Origin: Haloarcula japonica DSM 6131
Lineage (GTDB): Archaea > Halobacteriota > Halobacteria > Halobacteriales > Haloarculaceae
DNA length: 34,992 nucleotides
NCBI RefSeq assembly: GCF_000336635.1
Contig: NZ_AOLY01000042.1
Span: forward strand, 1-34,992
Reading direction: 5' to 3'
In this document: positions 13,588 through 22,329 of the stretch, in pieces
Position numbering within the stretch: position 1 is the first letter of the stretch
How the letters are laid out: each line of letters begins with the position of its first letter
Made by a program: the position numbers and the translations under genes
Notes under the pieces: generated by a model
Database searches by the model: none
What the model saw: only the letters and a program-made list of their open reading frames with translations
Told to the model about the DNA's origin: nothing

Positions 13588-15860
13588 TCGGCCGCCGCTC
13601 GGCCGTCGCTCACGTCACCGCCCGTTCGTTCATCGAGGGCGAACTCGGTGTTGACATCCTCGCCCGAGAGGAGCTGCCCGGCGAAGCTGTTGGCGAGGAC
13701 GGCTGAGACGGACAGCACCATCGCGAGCATCGCGAACACCGGGTGAACGAGCCCGGTCGTCGCGGCGGCGACGCCGATACCGTTGAACGCGAAGGCTGTC
13801 GCGAGATTCTGGCAGGTCTTTCGATAGCTCTCGTTCCCAATCTCGTAGGCGTCCATCACGCCGCCGAGCCGGTGGCCCATCAGGACGATATCCGCCGACT
13901 CGATGGCGATGTCGGTCCCTGCGCCGATTGCGATGCCGATGTCCGCCTGCGTAAGTGCCGGCGCGTCGTTGATGCCGTCGCCGACCATCGCCACACGGTG
14001 GCCGGCTTCCTGCAGGCGACCGATCTCTTCGCGTTTCTCGTCGGGGAGGACGTCGGCCATAACGCGATCGATGCCGACCTCCTCAGCGACAGCCTGTGCG
14101 GTGCGTTCGTTGTCGCCGGTGAGAATCACGGGCGTGATACCGGCGTCGCGCATCCGCTGGATGGTCTCGGCGGCGTCGGCTTTGATTTCGTCGCCTATGC
14201 CGATCAAGCCGATGAGGTCACCGCCACGAACAACTCCAGCAACGGTGAGGCCCCGGCCCTGGAGTCGCTCAATGTCGTCGCCGCCCTTCGACAGGTCGAT
14301 TCCCTCGTCGCTGAGCCATCCCGGTTTCCCGACCAGCACGTCGTCGCTGGCTACCGTTGCCCGGACGCCCTTGCCGGTCACGGAGTCGAAAGCATCGGGG
14401 TCAGCGACCTCGACATCTTGCTCGTCGACGAATTCGAGGATTGCATCAGCGAGAGGATGCTCGGAGAACGCCTCTGCACTGGCTGCAGTCGTGAGTACAT
14501 CCACCTCGTCGGCACCGAACGCGACGACCTCACTGACGGCGGGTTCGCCGACGGTGATGGTGCCGGTCTTGTCCAACACAACGTGGTCGACATCGGGAAA
14601 TATCTGGAAGGCGTCGCCGGAGCGCATCAGGATGCCGCGGTTCGCCGCCTTCCCGCCACCCCGAATTAGGGCGAGCGGTGTCGCCATCCCAAGCGCACAC
14701 GGATAACCGAGGACGAGAACGGCCAGCGCTGCGAACGCCCCGCGCTGGACATTGGGAGCTGCCCCCCACGCGAGCGGTGCGACCACCCAGAAGAGGAACG
14801 AGAGCGCGGCAATCGTCAAGACGCCTGGGACGAAGTACTTGAGGACGCGGTCGGCGAGCTGAATAATGCCGGGTTTCATCGCCCGCGCCTCCTCGATCTC
14901 GCGTGCCACCTGATTCAGGAACGCGTCCTCCCCGGTTGCAGTTACCTCGATGAGCAGCGTCCCGGTCTCGTTGACGCTGCCACCGATCACCGTGTCGCCG
15001 CCCGTTTTCTCCTCGGGGATGGACTCACCGGTGGCGACTGACTCGTCGACGGTGGACTCTCCCTCGACGACCGTCCCATCGACGGGGATGTTCTCGCCAG
15101 GTTTGACCCGGACGTAGTCGCCGACGTCGAGGTCGTCAAGGGGAACTTCCTCGACGTCACCGCCATCACTGACGCGGCGTGCTGTGTCGGGCTGGAGGTC
15201 GAGCAGGTTCTGCACGGCCTGTGAGGCTCGTGTGCGGACGATGAGGCTCGTATATTCGGAGAGGATGTGGTAGGTGGTGATGAACACGGAGACGGCGAAG
15301 AAGTGGACGGTCGGGAAGCTCGAGAAGACAAACAGGCCGAGTAACCCACCGAGGAGCCCTGCGAAGGCGCCCGCCTCTAGGAGGACGTGCTGGTTGAAGA
15401 TCCCCCGGCGAAGGCTCTGGAACGCCTTCTGTTTGATGTAGCGCCCGGGACCGAACATCGTCCCGAGGGCCAGCCCCAAGGCCGCCAGATCCATCGCCGG
15501 TGACGCTGACTCGAAGCGTCCCATTACGAAAATCATCCATCCCATCAGGGCAGCGACAACGATAGATGCGCCGCCGGCGATGAGGAGGCGGCGCTTCCCG
15601 TCGGCGAGTTCGGCCTGCTGCTGCTCGTATCGTTTCGCCTTGTCTGGATCTCGGATGGTGTAGCCGAGGTCCCGGAGTGTGTCCTTCACCGCCACCTCGC
15701 TCAGCAGGTCGTCGTCGTATTCAACGAGAACTTCCTCGTGGGCGAGACTCACGTCGACGTCCTCGACGCCGTCGGTCCGGCTGTAGGCCTTCTCGATGCT
15801 TTCGGCGCAAAACGAGCAGGACATCCCCCCGACGTTGAATTGTTCGTGTGTCGTTCCCAT
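13584..15860 (-). CDS. heavy-metal P1B-type ATPase with YPC membrane motif
   Basis: 758 residues, an ATP-driven heavy-metal transporter of the cytoplasmic membrane. In order: N-terminal HMA domain with GGMSCSFC (C15, C18), membrane helices around 92-112, 122-136, 160-200, actuator TGES at 278-281, helices around 342-392, phosphorylation site DKTGT at 430-434, SEHPL near 466-470, the nucleotide domain, GDGINDAP, and two last helices. The ion motif in the sixth helix is GYPCALG (YPC at 386-388) rather than CPC, SPC or CPH; the first ligand cysteine is a tyrosine. That is unusual and leaves the substrate uncertain; copper is suggested by the HMA domain and the copZ-like neighbour. It is divergent from an ArsR-like regulator, with an inverted repeat between them. 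Confidence 0.93.
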   Translation of the reverse strand: MGTTHEQFNVGGMSCSFCAESIEKAYSRTDGVEDVDVSLAHEEVLVEYDDDLLSEVAVKDTLRDLGYTIRDPDKAKRYEQQQAELADGKRRLLIAGGASIVVAALMGWMIFVMGRFESASPAMDLAALGLALGTMFGPGRYIKQKAFQSLRRGIFNQHVLLEAGAFAGLLGGLLGLFVFSSFPTVHFFAVSVFITTYHILSEYTSLIVRTRASQAVQNLLDLQPDTARRVSDGGDVEEVPLDDLDVGDYVRVKPGENIPVDGTVVEGESTVDESVATGESIPEEKTGGDTVIGGSVNETGTLLIEVTATGEDAFLNQVAREIEEARAMKPGIIQLADRVLKYFVPGVLTIAALSFLFWVVAPLAWGAAPNVQRGAFAALAVLVLGYPCALGMATPLALIRGGGKAANRGILMRSGDAFQIFPDVDHVVLDKTGTITVGEPAVSEVVAFGADEVDVLTTAASAEAFSEHPLADAILEFVDEQDVEVADPDAFDSVTGKGVRATVASDDVLVGKPGWLSDEGIDLSKGGDDIERLQGRGLTVAGVVRGGDLIGLIGIGDEIKADAAETIQRMRDAGITPVILTGDNERTAQAVAEEVGIDRVMADVLPDEKREEIGRLQEAGHRVAMVGDGINDAPALTQADIGIAIGAGTDIAIESADIVLMGHRLGGVMDAYEIGNESYRKTCQNLATAFAFNGIGVAAATTGLVHPVFAMLAMVLSVSAVLANSFAGQLLSGEDVNTEFALDERTGGDVSDGRAAAD

Positions 15861-15901
15861 CGTGCCTATTGATTATCGTGCGACGCGGATAACCATTATG
15901 A

Positions 15902-15921
15902 CGAAACTCATAGCGGTTTCG
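15902..15921. promoter_or_regulatory. inverted repeat CGAAAC-N8-GTTTCG, probable operator
   Basis: Perfect 6-base arms between the divergent ATPase (start 15860) and ArsR-like (start 15992) genes. It is about 40 bases from the ATPase start and 70 from the regulator, a natural place for the regulator to bind. Confidence 0.55.
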
Positions 15922-15991
15922 AAGTACTGATACTGCTGTCGGGAGCGTGGCGTTACTCTTACCGTCGTCGTCCGCTTACCTCGTCACAATA

Positions 15992-16591
15992 ATGCCGCTC
16001 CTCGAATCTGACGTGCCGATCCGTGAAGTCGTGACGACGGACCCGGAGAAAGCGAAGGCACTGGAGAACGACGTTCGGGCGAAGATCCTCGACATGCTCG
16101 CAGCCGAGGAGATGATGATTGAGGAAATCCACGATGAACTGCATCGTCGTGGCGAGGAAAAGGCGGAGACGACGGTGCGCCACCACGTGAACGTCTTGAA
16201 GGACGCAGGGATGGTTGAGATCGCCCGTCTCGAGGAAGCTGGTGGGGGGACGCGGAAGTACTACAAGTCGAACACGCGGATATTCTCGTATGACCTTCCA
16301 GAGGACGCTGAGCAGACGCTCGCTGGGGCGCAGGAAACCCTGACAGCCGAATTATCAGGACTCGTTGAGACGCTCTATGGGGAGCACGGCGACGACATCG
16401 AAGCGGTGGCACGAGAAATGAAGCCGTGCGAGTACTGTGCAACACAGCATTACGAGGAGTTCGTCCTTCGGGAATTGCTAAATCGCGCGCTTATTGACCT
16501 CACTGAGAATGGGACGGTGGAGAGCGTTCGACGTGATTCAGAAGACGCCGGCGATGAAGCCGAGTCCCATGACGACGAGGACGGTCGCTGA
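15992..16591 (+). CDS. ArsR-like winged-helix metal sensor
   Basis: 199 residues. A winged helix-turn-helix spans about 16-95 (ENDVRAKILDMLAAEEMMIE, TTVRHHVNVLKDAGMVEIAR, wing GGGTRKYY). The C-terminal part carries KPCEYCATQH (C146, C149, H153), a plausible metal-binding site. It is the likely repressor of the divergent P1B-ATPase. I start it at ATG 15992; an upstream GTG at 15947 would add residues of non-coding character. Its last 54 bases overlap the convergent NicO gene in antisense, an unusually long convergent overlap. Confidence 0.85.
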   Translation: MPLLESDVPIREVVTTDPEKAKALENDVRAKILDMLAAEEMMIEEIHDELHRRGEEKAETTVRHHVNVLKDAGMVEIARLEEAGGGTRKYYKSNTRIFSYDLPEDAEQTLAGAQETLTAELSGLVETLYGEHGDDIEAVAREMKPCEYCATQHYEEFVLRELLNRALIDLTENGTVESVRRDSEDAGDEAESHDDEDGR

Positions 16592-17374
16592 GAACAGTGG
16601 CAGGTACGGTGTATACTTCTCCACCGTTTCTTCATACTCCTGATAGCCGGCGATGAGGAGCATCGTTAACCCGACGATACCGACGATGACCGTCAGCGCA
16701 TATGCGGTCATGAGTTCCAGACAGTACGTCGAACCGGCACAGAGGCCGATAATCTCGAATTCCTCCTCGTGAGCGAACCCGAGGACGAATGCGAACCAGG
16801 CGATTCCGAGTAGTCCGCGGTCGGCGTCAGTACCTGGATCGGCTCCGTGCTCGTGGGAGTGCCCGCCGATTCCTGGAAGCCGAGTTTTTACGCGTGTAAG
16901 AAGCCCATCTGAGGAGTGTTCGTGCGTGGGTGACGTGCCGTGACTGTGGTGGCTCGACTGCTCCTCCGTATGCTTATCGTGGTCGTGTCCATGGCTGTGC
17001 CCATGTTCGTCCTCGTGCTGGTGGGAATGACCGTGTGTGTACTCTCGAACCCCGAGTCCGATGAGTAAAACGCCTGCAACGATACTCACTGGACCGCCGA
17101 TGGTAATGCCGCCAAGAATCGAGATCGGCTCGTTCACTTGGGTCAGCTGAAAGTAGGATTTCGCATAGAAGAACACGCCGACCATCGCCAGACTGCTAAT
17201 GAGGTGGCCGATGCCGATTAGCAAACTGCTGGCGAGGCCGTAGAGCCACTTGTTGGATTGATCGAGCGCATAACTCGCGGCAACCGGCCATCCGTGTCCG
17301 GGCTCGATGCCGTGCACAAATCCGAGCGCAATCGCGCCGACCAATACTGGTAACGCCTCACCGTGGAGCATCAT
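16538..17374 (-). CDS. NicO-family nickel/cobalt transporter with His-rich loop
   Basis: 278 residues, an integral membrane protein. The first helix has the NicO signature GFVHGIEPGHGWPVA, with the histidines used in Ni/Co transport. Further helices lie around 43-70, 85-108, 185-206, 220-242 and 258-276. Between the two halves is a cytoplasmic or extracellular loop (about 112-178) packed with His, Asp and Glu (GHSHQHEDEHGHSHGHDHDKH), clearly a metal-binding stretch. Members export or import Ni and Co; divergence from an intact nikR argues for nickel homeostasis. The start is the first of two adjacent ATG codons (17374, 17371). Its 3' end overlaps the ArsR-like gene. Confidence 0.85.
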   Translation of the reverse strand: MMLHGEALPVLVGAIALGFVHGIEPGHGWPVAASYALDQSNKWLYGLASSLLIGIGHLISSLAMVGVFFYAKSYFQLTQVNEPISILGGITIGGPVSIVAGVLLIGLGVREYTHGHSHQHEDEHGHSHGHDHDKHTEEQSSHHSHGTSPTHEHSSDGLLTRVKTRLPGIGGHSHEHGADPGTDADRGLLGIAWFAFVLGFAHEEEFEIIGLCAGSTYCLELMTAYALTVIVGIVGLTMLLIAGYQEYEETVEKYTPYLPLFSATVLVVMGLGFIAGVF

Positions 17375-17473
17375 TTATTCCTCTATCCCTGCGCTGTATA
17401 GCGGTTGTTAAGACTGAAACGGGAATTCCGTAATAATCGAGGGGTCAAGACAGTAGGGGACCAATTGGGGAGT

Positions 17474-17881
17474 ATGCGCACGAGCTTGAACGTGTCTGAG
17501 GATATTCTCGAGGAGTTCGATGAGACGTGGCAGGCTGAGGGGTTGGACTCCCGCTCGCGGGCGATTCGTGAAGCGATGCAGGAATACATTGAGGGACATT
17601 CACAGCTCGAAGAGGTTTCAGGAGAGGTCGTCGCTGTACTGGCGTTCGATTACCAGCACCACGAGGTAATTCATGACCTCCATTCGGCCCAGCACCAGTT
17701 TCAGGACATCATCGAAACGATGAGCCATACCCACCAGGGCGAGTGGTGTTTAGAGACCGTCTTCTGTCATGGCGATGCGGCGCGGGTGCGGGAACTCGTG
17801 TATCGGCTCCGTGATTTCGATGGGGTCGGTCGCGTGAAGACGATGCTCCTCCGCAGTACTGCGCCGGCCGACCCGGAGTGA
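17474..17881 (+). CDS. nikR: NikR nickel-responsive regulator
   Basis: 135 residues. A ribbon-helix-helix DNA-binding domain (MRTSLNVSEDILEEFDETWQ, SRSRAIREAMQEY) is followed by an ACT-type nickel domain. All four high-affinity nickel ligands of E. coli NikR can be matched: H74 in SAQHQF, H85 and H87 in SHTH, C92 in EWCLE. Nickel binding makes NikR a repressor of nickel uptake genes; here it most likely controls the divergent NicO gene across a 99-base spacer. The ATG at 17474 is preceded by GGGGAG, a good ribosome-binding site, and has the canonical RHH start; an upstream in-frame ATG at 17405 encodes residues not seen in the family. I found no clear palindromic operator in the spacer. Confidence 0.92.
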   Translation: MRTSLNVSEDILEEFDETWQAEGLDSRSRAIREAMQEYIEGHSQLEEVSGEVVAVLAFDYQHHEVIHDLHSAQHQFQDIIETMSHTHQGEWCLETVFCHGDAARVRELVYRLRDFDGVGRVKTMLLRSTAPADPE

Positions 17882-17884
17882 GAT

Positions 17885-19339
17885 TCACTCGATACAGCAA
17901 CTCATCGTCGACGTGTCCCGTCGGAACGCCTGACAGGCCTGTTTGATCGCCTCGGAGAACGTCGGGAACGGGTGGACAGTATCGATGATGTCGTCGACGG
18001 TGAGGCCGACCTTCACCGCTAGCGTCGCTTCCATAATCATGTCGGCGGCACGGGGCCCGACCATGTGGACGCCGACGATTTCGTCGGTCTCGTGGTGTTT
18101 GACGACTTGGACGAGGCCATCCGTGTTCTTGACCGCCTTCGCCCGCGGGACGTCCTCCATCTGGACAGTACGGCACGAACAGGTGCCGTGTTCGTCCATA
18201 TACTCGCGTTCGGTCGTGCCGACGGCTGCGACTTCGGGGCTGGTGAAGACGACTGCGGGGACGGCATCGTAGTCGATGCTGACGCCCTCGTTGCCGAAGG
18301 CATTCTTGACGGCGTGATTGCCCTCCTTGGCGGCGACCGTCTCCAGTTCGGGCTCGCCGATCACGTCGCCCGCTGCGTAGACGTCGGGATTCGTCGTCTG
18401 GAAGTGCTCGTCGACGTGGACTGTCCCGTCGTCGTTCGTTTCGACTCCTACCGTTTCGAGACCAATGCCCTCGCTGTTGGGCTGGACGCCTGTCGCGACG
18501 AACAGCGCGTCACCGGTGATCGTTCGTTCGGTGCCGTCGACAGTTGTTTCGACGGCAACGCCTGATTGTATCGCTTCGGCTCCCCCGTCGGCTGCTGATG
18601 CGTGGACGCGCCGGAAGTCGTTGCCGGTGACCACCTCGATACCTTCTTCCTCGAACGCGCGCTGCATCTCGCGACCAAGTTGGCCTTCCATGTCCGAGAG
18701 GATGCGGTCGGAGCGCTGGAGAACCGTCACGTCGACGCCGACGCGGTGGAGGATCTGGCCCCACTCCAGTGCAATATACCCGCCACCGAGCATCAGGATA
18801 CTCTCGGGAAGGTCGCGCTCCTCGAGGATTGTCTCGCTCGTGTAGTAGTCAACGTCGTCGAGGCCATCGATAGGTGGCGCCCACGGTGAACTTCCGGTCG
18901 CGACGAGCGCTTTCTCTCCAGTGATGTGCGCGCCCTCATCGGCGCCGTCGACGACCTCGATTGTCGTGTCGTCGACCAGCTGGCCGTAGCCCTCGTAGAT
19001 GTCGGTCTCGAAGTGCTCGGCGACGTCGACGTAGTTCTCCTGCCGGAACCGCTCGACGAGTTCGTTGGTGCCGTCGAGTGCGTCGGCCCAGTCGACAGTC
19101 GGTTCCTCAGGGTATCGAACGGCGTCGAAAGGATTCTCCGCCGCTGCAGCGCCGTTCTCGACGACGGCGAGCAGATGCTTACTCGGGACACAGCCGACGT
19201 TCACGCACGTCCCGCCGATTGGCAGGCCGGTGTTCACCATCGCCGTTGAAAGATCTCGGCGGCTCGCTTCAGTGATCGCGGCGAAGGCTGCGGCGCCACC
19301 GCCGAGAATCACGAGATCATAGTCAGAGGTGTGGGTCAT
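17885..19339 (-). CDS. merA: mercuric reductase MerA
   Basis: 484 residues, a FAD-containing pyridine-nucleotide disulfide oxidoreductase that reduces Hg(II) to volatile Hg(0) with NADPH. Visible features: FAD fingerprint VILGGGAAAFAA near 9-20, redox pair GGTCVNVGC (C45, C50), NAD(P) fingerprint MLGGGYIALEWG, second FAD motif VYAAGDV, and at the very end MSCCIE with the vicinal cysteine pair C481-C482 that delivers mercury, which separates MerA from dihydrolipoamide dehydrogenases. No N-terminal HMA domain is present, as in other archaeal MerA proteins. The ATG at 19339 is preferred over a TTG at 19348. A TATA-like element at about 19368-19374 lies upstream. No merB is present in the window. 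Confidence 0.93.
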   Translation of the reverse strand: MTHTSDYDLVILGGGAAAFAAITEASRRDLSTAMVNTGLPIGGTCVNVGCVPSKHLLAVVENGAAAAENPFDAVRYPEEPTVDWADALDGTNELVERFRQENYVDVAEHFETDIYEGYGQLVDDTTIEVVDGADEGAHITGEKALVATGSSPWAPPIDGLDDVDYYTSETILEERDLPESILMLGGGYIALEWGQILHRVGVDVTVLQRSDRILSDMEGQLGREMQRAFEEEGIEVVTGNDFRRVHASAADGGAEAIQSGVAVETTVDGTERTITGDALFVATGVQPNSEGIGLETVGVETNDDGTVHVDEHFQTTNPDVYAAGDVIGEPELETVAAKEGNHAVKNAFGNEGVSIDYDAVPAVVFTSPEVAAVGTTEREYMDEHGTCSCRTVQMEDVPRAKAVKNTDGLVQVVKHHETDEIVGVHMVGPRAADMIMEATLAVKVGLTVDDIIDTVHPFPTFSEAIKQACQAFRRDTSTMSCCIE

Positions 19340-19417
19340 CAGTGCCAATACTTTACGACGGGAAGTTCTTATACTCCAGAGTCCGAAGCTACAGAGAAGG
19401 TTGGAGGCTACGAAGCT

Positions 19418-19762
19418 ATGGCAGATACTACCTCATCGGCGCCCACGTGCGATGTCGACGGGACGTGCTACTGTCCGCTCACAGGCGTCATCGACACATT
19501 GAGCCAGAAATACGCGATGCAACTCGTCAGCATCATCGGCGCACACGATTCGCTGCGGTTCGCGGAGATCGAGGGGCACCTCCCCACAGCGAGCACGTCG
19601 ACAATCTCGAAACGCCTCGACGAATTCGAGGAGGCAGGACTCGTCTCACGGACGCAGTATAATGAAATCCCACCGCGTGTCGAATACGCGCTAACTGACC
19701 AGGGGGATGAGATTCGTTCGAGATTAGAACCTCTTCTTGAGTGGGCGACGGCGAAATCCTGA
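19418..19762 (+). CDS. HxlR-type HTH regulator, candidate mercury sensor
   Basis: 114 residues. Winged helix of the HxlR family: DTLSQKYAMQLVSIIGAHDS, LRFAEIEGHLPTASTSTISK, RLDEFEEAGLVSRTQYNEIP, then PRVEYALTDQGDEI. The N-terminus before the domain has CDVDGTCYCPL, three cysteines that could bind Hg(II). Adjacent and divergent to merA with a 78-base spacer, it is the natural candidate regulator of merA, replacing MerR. The ATG at 19418 is chosen since residues from the upstream frame start (19331) overlap the merA start and look non-coding. Confidence 0.85.
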   Translation: MADTTSSAPTCDVDGTCYCPLTGVIDTLSQKYAMQLVSIIGAHDSLRFAEIEGHLPTASTSTISKRLDEFEEAGLVSRTQYNEIPPRVEYALTDQGDEIRSRLEPLLEWATAKS

Positions 19763-19863
19763 CGTACAGGTTCTAGTGAACTTGATCCCATATCTGGGGG
19801 TCAATAAGTCAGGCCAGAGTGTTGGCCCAAAGACTATCCTTTCTCCGTGTGCTACTGTGACAC

Positions 19864-20418
19864 ATGATAAACGAGGGAGCGTCTGCACCGTCGTTTACTC
19901 TTCCAGGTCTCCGTGACGGAGCACAAACCGAGTACAGCTTGGATGAGACAACTGCGGATGATCGGGCTGCGTTGCTGGTCTTTTACCCGTTTGATTTCAG
20001 TCCTGTGTGTACAAACGAATTGTGTGCGATTAGCGATGCAGAGTGGTTCCAGCTGACACCAGCTCTCGAGGTTTGGGCAATTTCTGGTGACAGCGTCTAC
20101 GCCCACCGAGCATTCGCCGAGGAATACGACCTCAATTTCCCGTTACTTAGTGATAGCTCCGGGAGCGTTGCCGAGTCATATGATGTCTGTTATGACGGAT
20201 GGGAGAACCACGAGCGCGTCCCGCAGCGTGCCGTGTTCCTCATCGATTCCGAGCAAACGGTTCGATACAGTTGGGCGACAGAAGATGCACTCGAGAAGCC
20301 AGATTTCTTCCCTGTTAAAGACGCTCTTGAGACGCTGGGAGCGGAACGCGATGAACTCGGTCCTGAGGATGTCGAATTAGCAGTCGAATATAATGAGGAA
20401 CCGGAACCGCTCACGTAA
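19864..20418 (+). CDS. peroxiredoxin (AhpC/TSA-type redoxin)
   Basis: 184 residues of thioredoxin fold. The peroxidatic motif is in FYPFDFSPVCTNELC (PxxxT/C type), followed by a second cysteine four residues later and another in SYDVCYDG that could act as resolving residue. The rest (LEVWAISGDSVYAHRAFAEE, FPLLSD, RAVFLIDSEQTVRYSW) matches the AhpE/BCP-like group. It removes peroxides, and its placement next to merA fits oxidative stress caused by metals. Leaderless expression is plausible, with ACTATCC about 28 bases upstream. It is convergent with the next gene. Confidence 0.88.
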   Translation: MINEGASAPSFTLPGLRDGAQTEYSLDETTADDRAALLVFYPFDFSPVCTNELCAISDAEWFQLTPALEVWAISGDSVYAHRAFAEEYDLNFPLLSDSSGSVAESYDVCYDGWENHERVPQRAVFLIDSEQTVRYSWATEDALEKPDFFPVKDALETLGAERDELGPEDVELAVEYNEEPEPLT

Positions 20419-20460
20419 GCTGTTATTTGAGGATCGTTTCAGTGAACGCCGCTCCGACAA

Positions 20461-21621
20461 TCAGCTCATCGCATCTTGGAACCGCTCACGGAGCGCATCC
20501 TCTCGCTCCTCGAACTGCTCAACGTTGGCCTGCAGGTCCTCGTTCACACGCTCGATGCTCGCGAGGGCCCGCTCGCCGGCGAGCGACGCCTGCGACCCGT
20601 CGTCGCCGTCCGCCTCCAGCTCCTCCTCGTAGGCTCGTTCGACGCGCTCGATGGTGCCCTCCGGGTTGAACAGGATGTCGTTCGCAACGCGAACGTACTG
20701 ATCGAGGGACGTGCCCTCTTTCCCCTGGAAAAAGTGGGTGAGCGCGTACGTTGCGCCGGAGTGCAGCGTCCACATATCGATCTCGAACGGTGACGCCGCG
20801 TTCGCCTCGGTATCCTCGGCAGCACGCTCTGCGAGGTAGTCCGGGAAGCCAAGCAGACTGTAGAACTCCGTGACGGTGAACGGGAGCTCGGAGAACTCGA
20901 GATCGATCTCCTGCGCATCTCGGATGAACTCGAAGAGATCGTCGGCGACGAGTTCGACCTGTGTGAGAATTTCCTCCCACCAGGTTCGGAAGTCCCGCAC
21001 GTCCCCGACGTGCTTGATGACCTCTTTATCGGTGAGCGAGCGCATCGAATTCGAGCAGTACCCGTCCTGAGCGAATCCCTCCACGTAGACGGCGTGCTCA
21101 CCGAAGAAGTCGTAGCCGGAGGTCACACCCATCGTGATCGGGTCCGCCCGGCCGGGAAGCCGGACTTCGAGACCGTCGAACATGATGTCCATATGGACCT
21201 CGCCGCCGCCCCGGTAGCGACGAATCTCGCCGAACATCACGTTCCCGAGCGGCGTCCCGTCGATGGTCTCCTCGCGAAGGACTTCCTCCAAGGGCCTGTA
21301 CACGTCCACCGGATTGATGATCGCGTAACTGTCCGTAGGAACGTGAAATAGTGGGTCTGCGTCGGGCTCATCGTCTGTCGCGTGGTCGCGCGCTCTCGTC
21401 GGCTCGACTAAGGCGTTGAAGCGCTCCGTTTCGACCCACTCGTCGGAGTAGGGATTCCGGTATGCGACTGTCGTCTCGACGGCCTGCGGGAGGTCACGCA
21501 TCGTCTCGGCGAAGGACTTCGGTTCGTCGATCGTTTTCTTCCGGCGGTACCAGTCGGGTAGTTCTGTATCGGTTCGTCCGTCGACGCCAGCGAACACGGT
21601 TCTGGATTCTGGGTCTTTCAT
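20461..21621 (-). CDS. large backbone protein, possibly DUF932-like
   Basis: 386 residues. The middle (PTDSYAIINPVDVYRPLEEV, GNVMFGEIRRYRGGGEVHMD, DGYCSNSMRSLTDKEVIKHV) resembles the phage/plasmid DUF932 group in order of elements; I am not certain. The C-terminal 100 residues are helical and acidic with a coiled-coil end (ERVNEDLQANVEQFEEREDA). The ATG at 21621 has GAGGTG six bases upstream, so I prefer it to the GTG at 21630. Upstream lie a leader hairpin and palindrome copy F. Function unknown. Confidence 0.7.
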   Translation of the reverse strand: MKDPESRTVFAGVDGRTDTELPDWYRRKKTIDEPKSFAETMRDLPQAVETTVAYRNPYSDEWVETERFNALVEPTRARDHATDDEPDADPLFHVPTDSYAIINPVDVYRPLEEVLREETIDGTPLGNVMFGEIRRYRGGGEVHMDIMFDGLEVRLPGRADPITMGVTSGYDFFGEHAVYVEGFAQDGYCSNSMRSLTDKEVIKHVGDVRDFRTWWEEILTQVELVADDLFEFIRDAQEIDLEFSELPFTVTEFYSLLGFPDYLAERAAEDTEANAASPFEIDMWTLHSGATYALTHFFQGKEGTSLDQYVRVANDILFNPEGTIERVERAYEEELEADGDDGSQASLAGERALASIERVNEDLQANVEQFEEREDALRERFQDAMS

Positions 21622-21678
21622 TGCAGTCACCTCGAAATCGAATTCGTCACCCGCGCCGGCGCTCTCATCACGCGCCCT

Positions 21679-21704
21679 GCGCCCCTCTCACGGGCGCAAA
21701 AACA
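21679..21704 (-). promoter_or_regulatory. leader hairpin element, 21621 gene
   Basis: Minus strand: TTTTT then GCGCCC-N7-GGGCGC (6-base stem), about 58 bases before the ATG at 21621; palindrome copy F follows 15 bases further upstream. Confidence 0.65.
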
Positions 21705-21711
21705 ACCACTC

Positions 21712-21752
21712 TTAACCAACATTCTACCCAAGAATCCAGTACTGTTGGTTAA
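21712..21752. repeat. split palindrome TTAACCAACA/TGTTGGTTAA, copy F
   Basis: Perfect 10-base arms (21712-21721, 21743-21752), spacer 21 bases. It lies upstream of the 21621 gene and downstream of the 22329 gene. Confidence 0.85.
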
Positions 21753-21792
21753 TCATCTGGACGGTCCCGACACCTGGCTTCGGCTCTTCAAT

Positions 21793-22329
21793 TCACTCGT
21801 CGGCGTGGCGTCGACGGCGCACCTGCTCTGGATTCGGCACCCAGGGATGAACATCCCAGCAATGGAGGGCGTGCTCTCGTGCCGTATCGAACAGCGTCTC
21901 ACACGATCCACATTCGTAGGCTGTCTCGGGCCAGCGTTCCGTGACGAACATCGCCGTCACCGTTGATCTGATTGGGTCTGGTGCAACCGACCGCCGGACG
22001 TAGTCGTACCCGATCACCGTCCGTCGACGAAGCGCCGACTGCACCAGCCGTTCGGGCCTGTCTGCTGGGAGATACACCCAGCGGACGAACGCCTGTTCAG
22101 AGTCTTTCGCCGACGGTTGGAGGATGAACCACCGATCGTGGTCGTCGCGGAAGAGATACCGCTCGCTTCCCCGATTTTGGAGATAGAGCGGAGTGCCGCG
22201 CCCGGGAATCACCCGCAGACCGATGGACGGGGAAATTGGGGTGAGGAGTCGCTCTTCCAGCGTGAGCGAGCGGGACTTACCAGCTGAATTCTCGGTCTCG
22301 AAGTCGTCAAGCGTCGCTTCGCCAGTCAT
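21793..22329 (-). CDS. C2H2-like zinc-finger hypothetical protein
   Basis: 178 residues. The N-terminal half has LTLEERLLTPISPSIGLRVI and a beta-rich region with YLQNRGSERYLFRDDHDRWF. The C-terminus carries YECGSCETLFDTAREHALHC then WDVH, a CxxC...HxxxC/H zinc finger. No family recognised. The ATG at 22329 overlaps the stop of the 51-residue gene upstream (ATGA), so the two are translationally coupled. Confidence 0.7.
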   Translation of the reverse strand: MTGEATLDDFETENSAGKSRSLTLEERLLTPISPSIGLRVIPGRGTPLYLQNRGSERYLFRDDHDRWFILQPSAKDSEQAFVRWVYLPADRPERLVQSALRRRTVIGYDYVRRSVAPDPIRSTVTAMFVTERWPETAYECGSCETLFDTAREHALHCWDVHPWVPNPEQVRRRRHADE

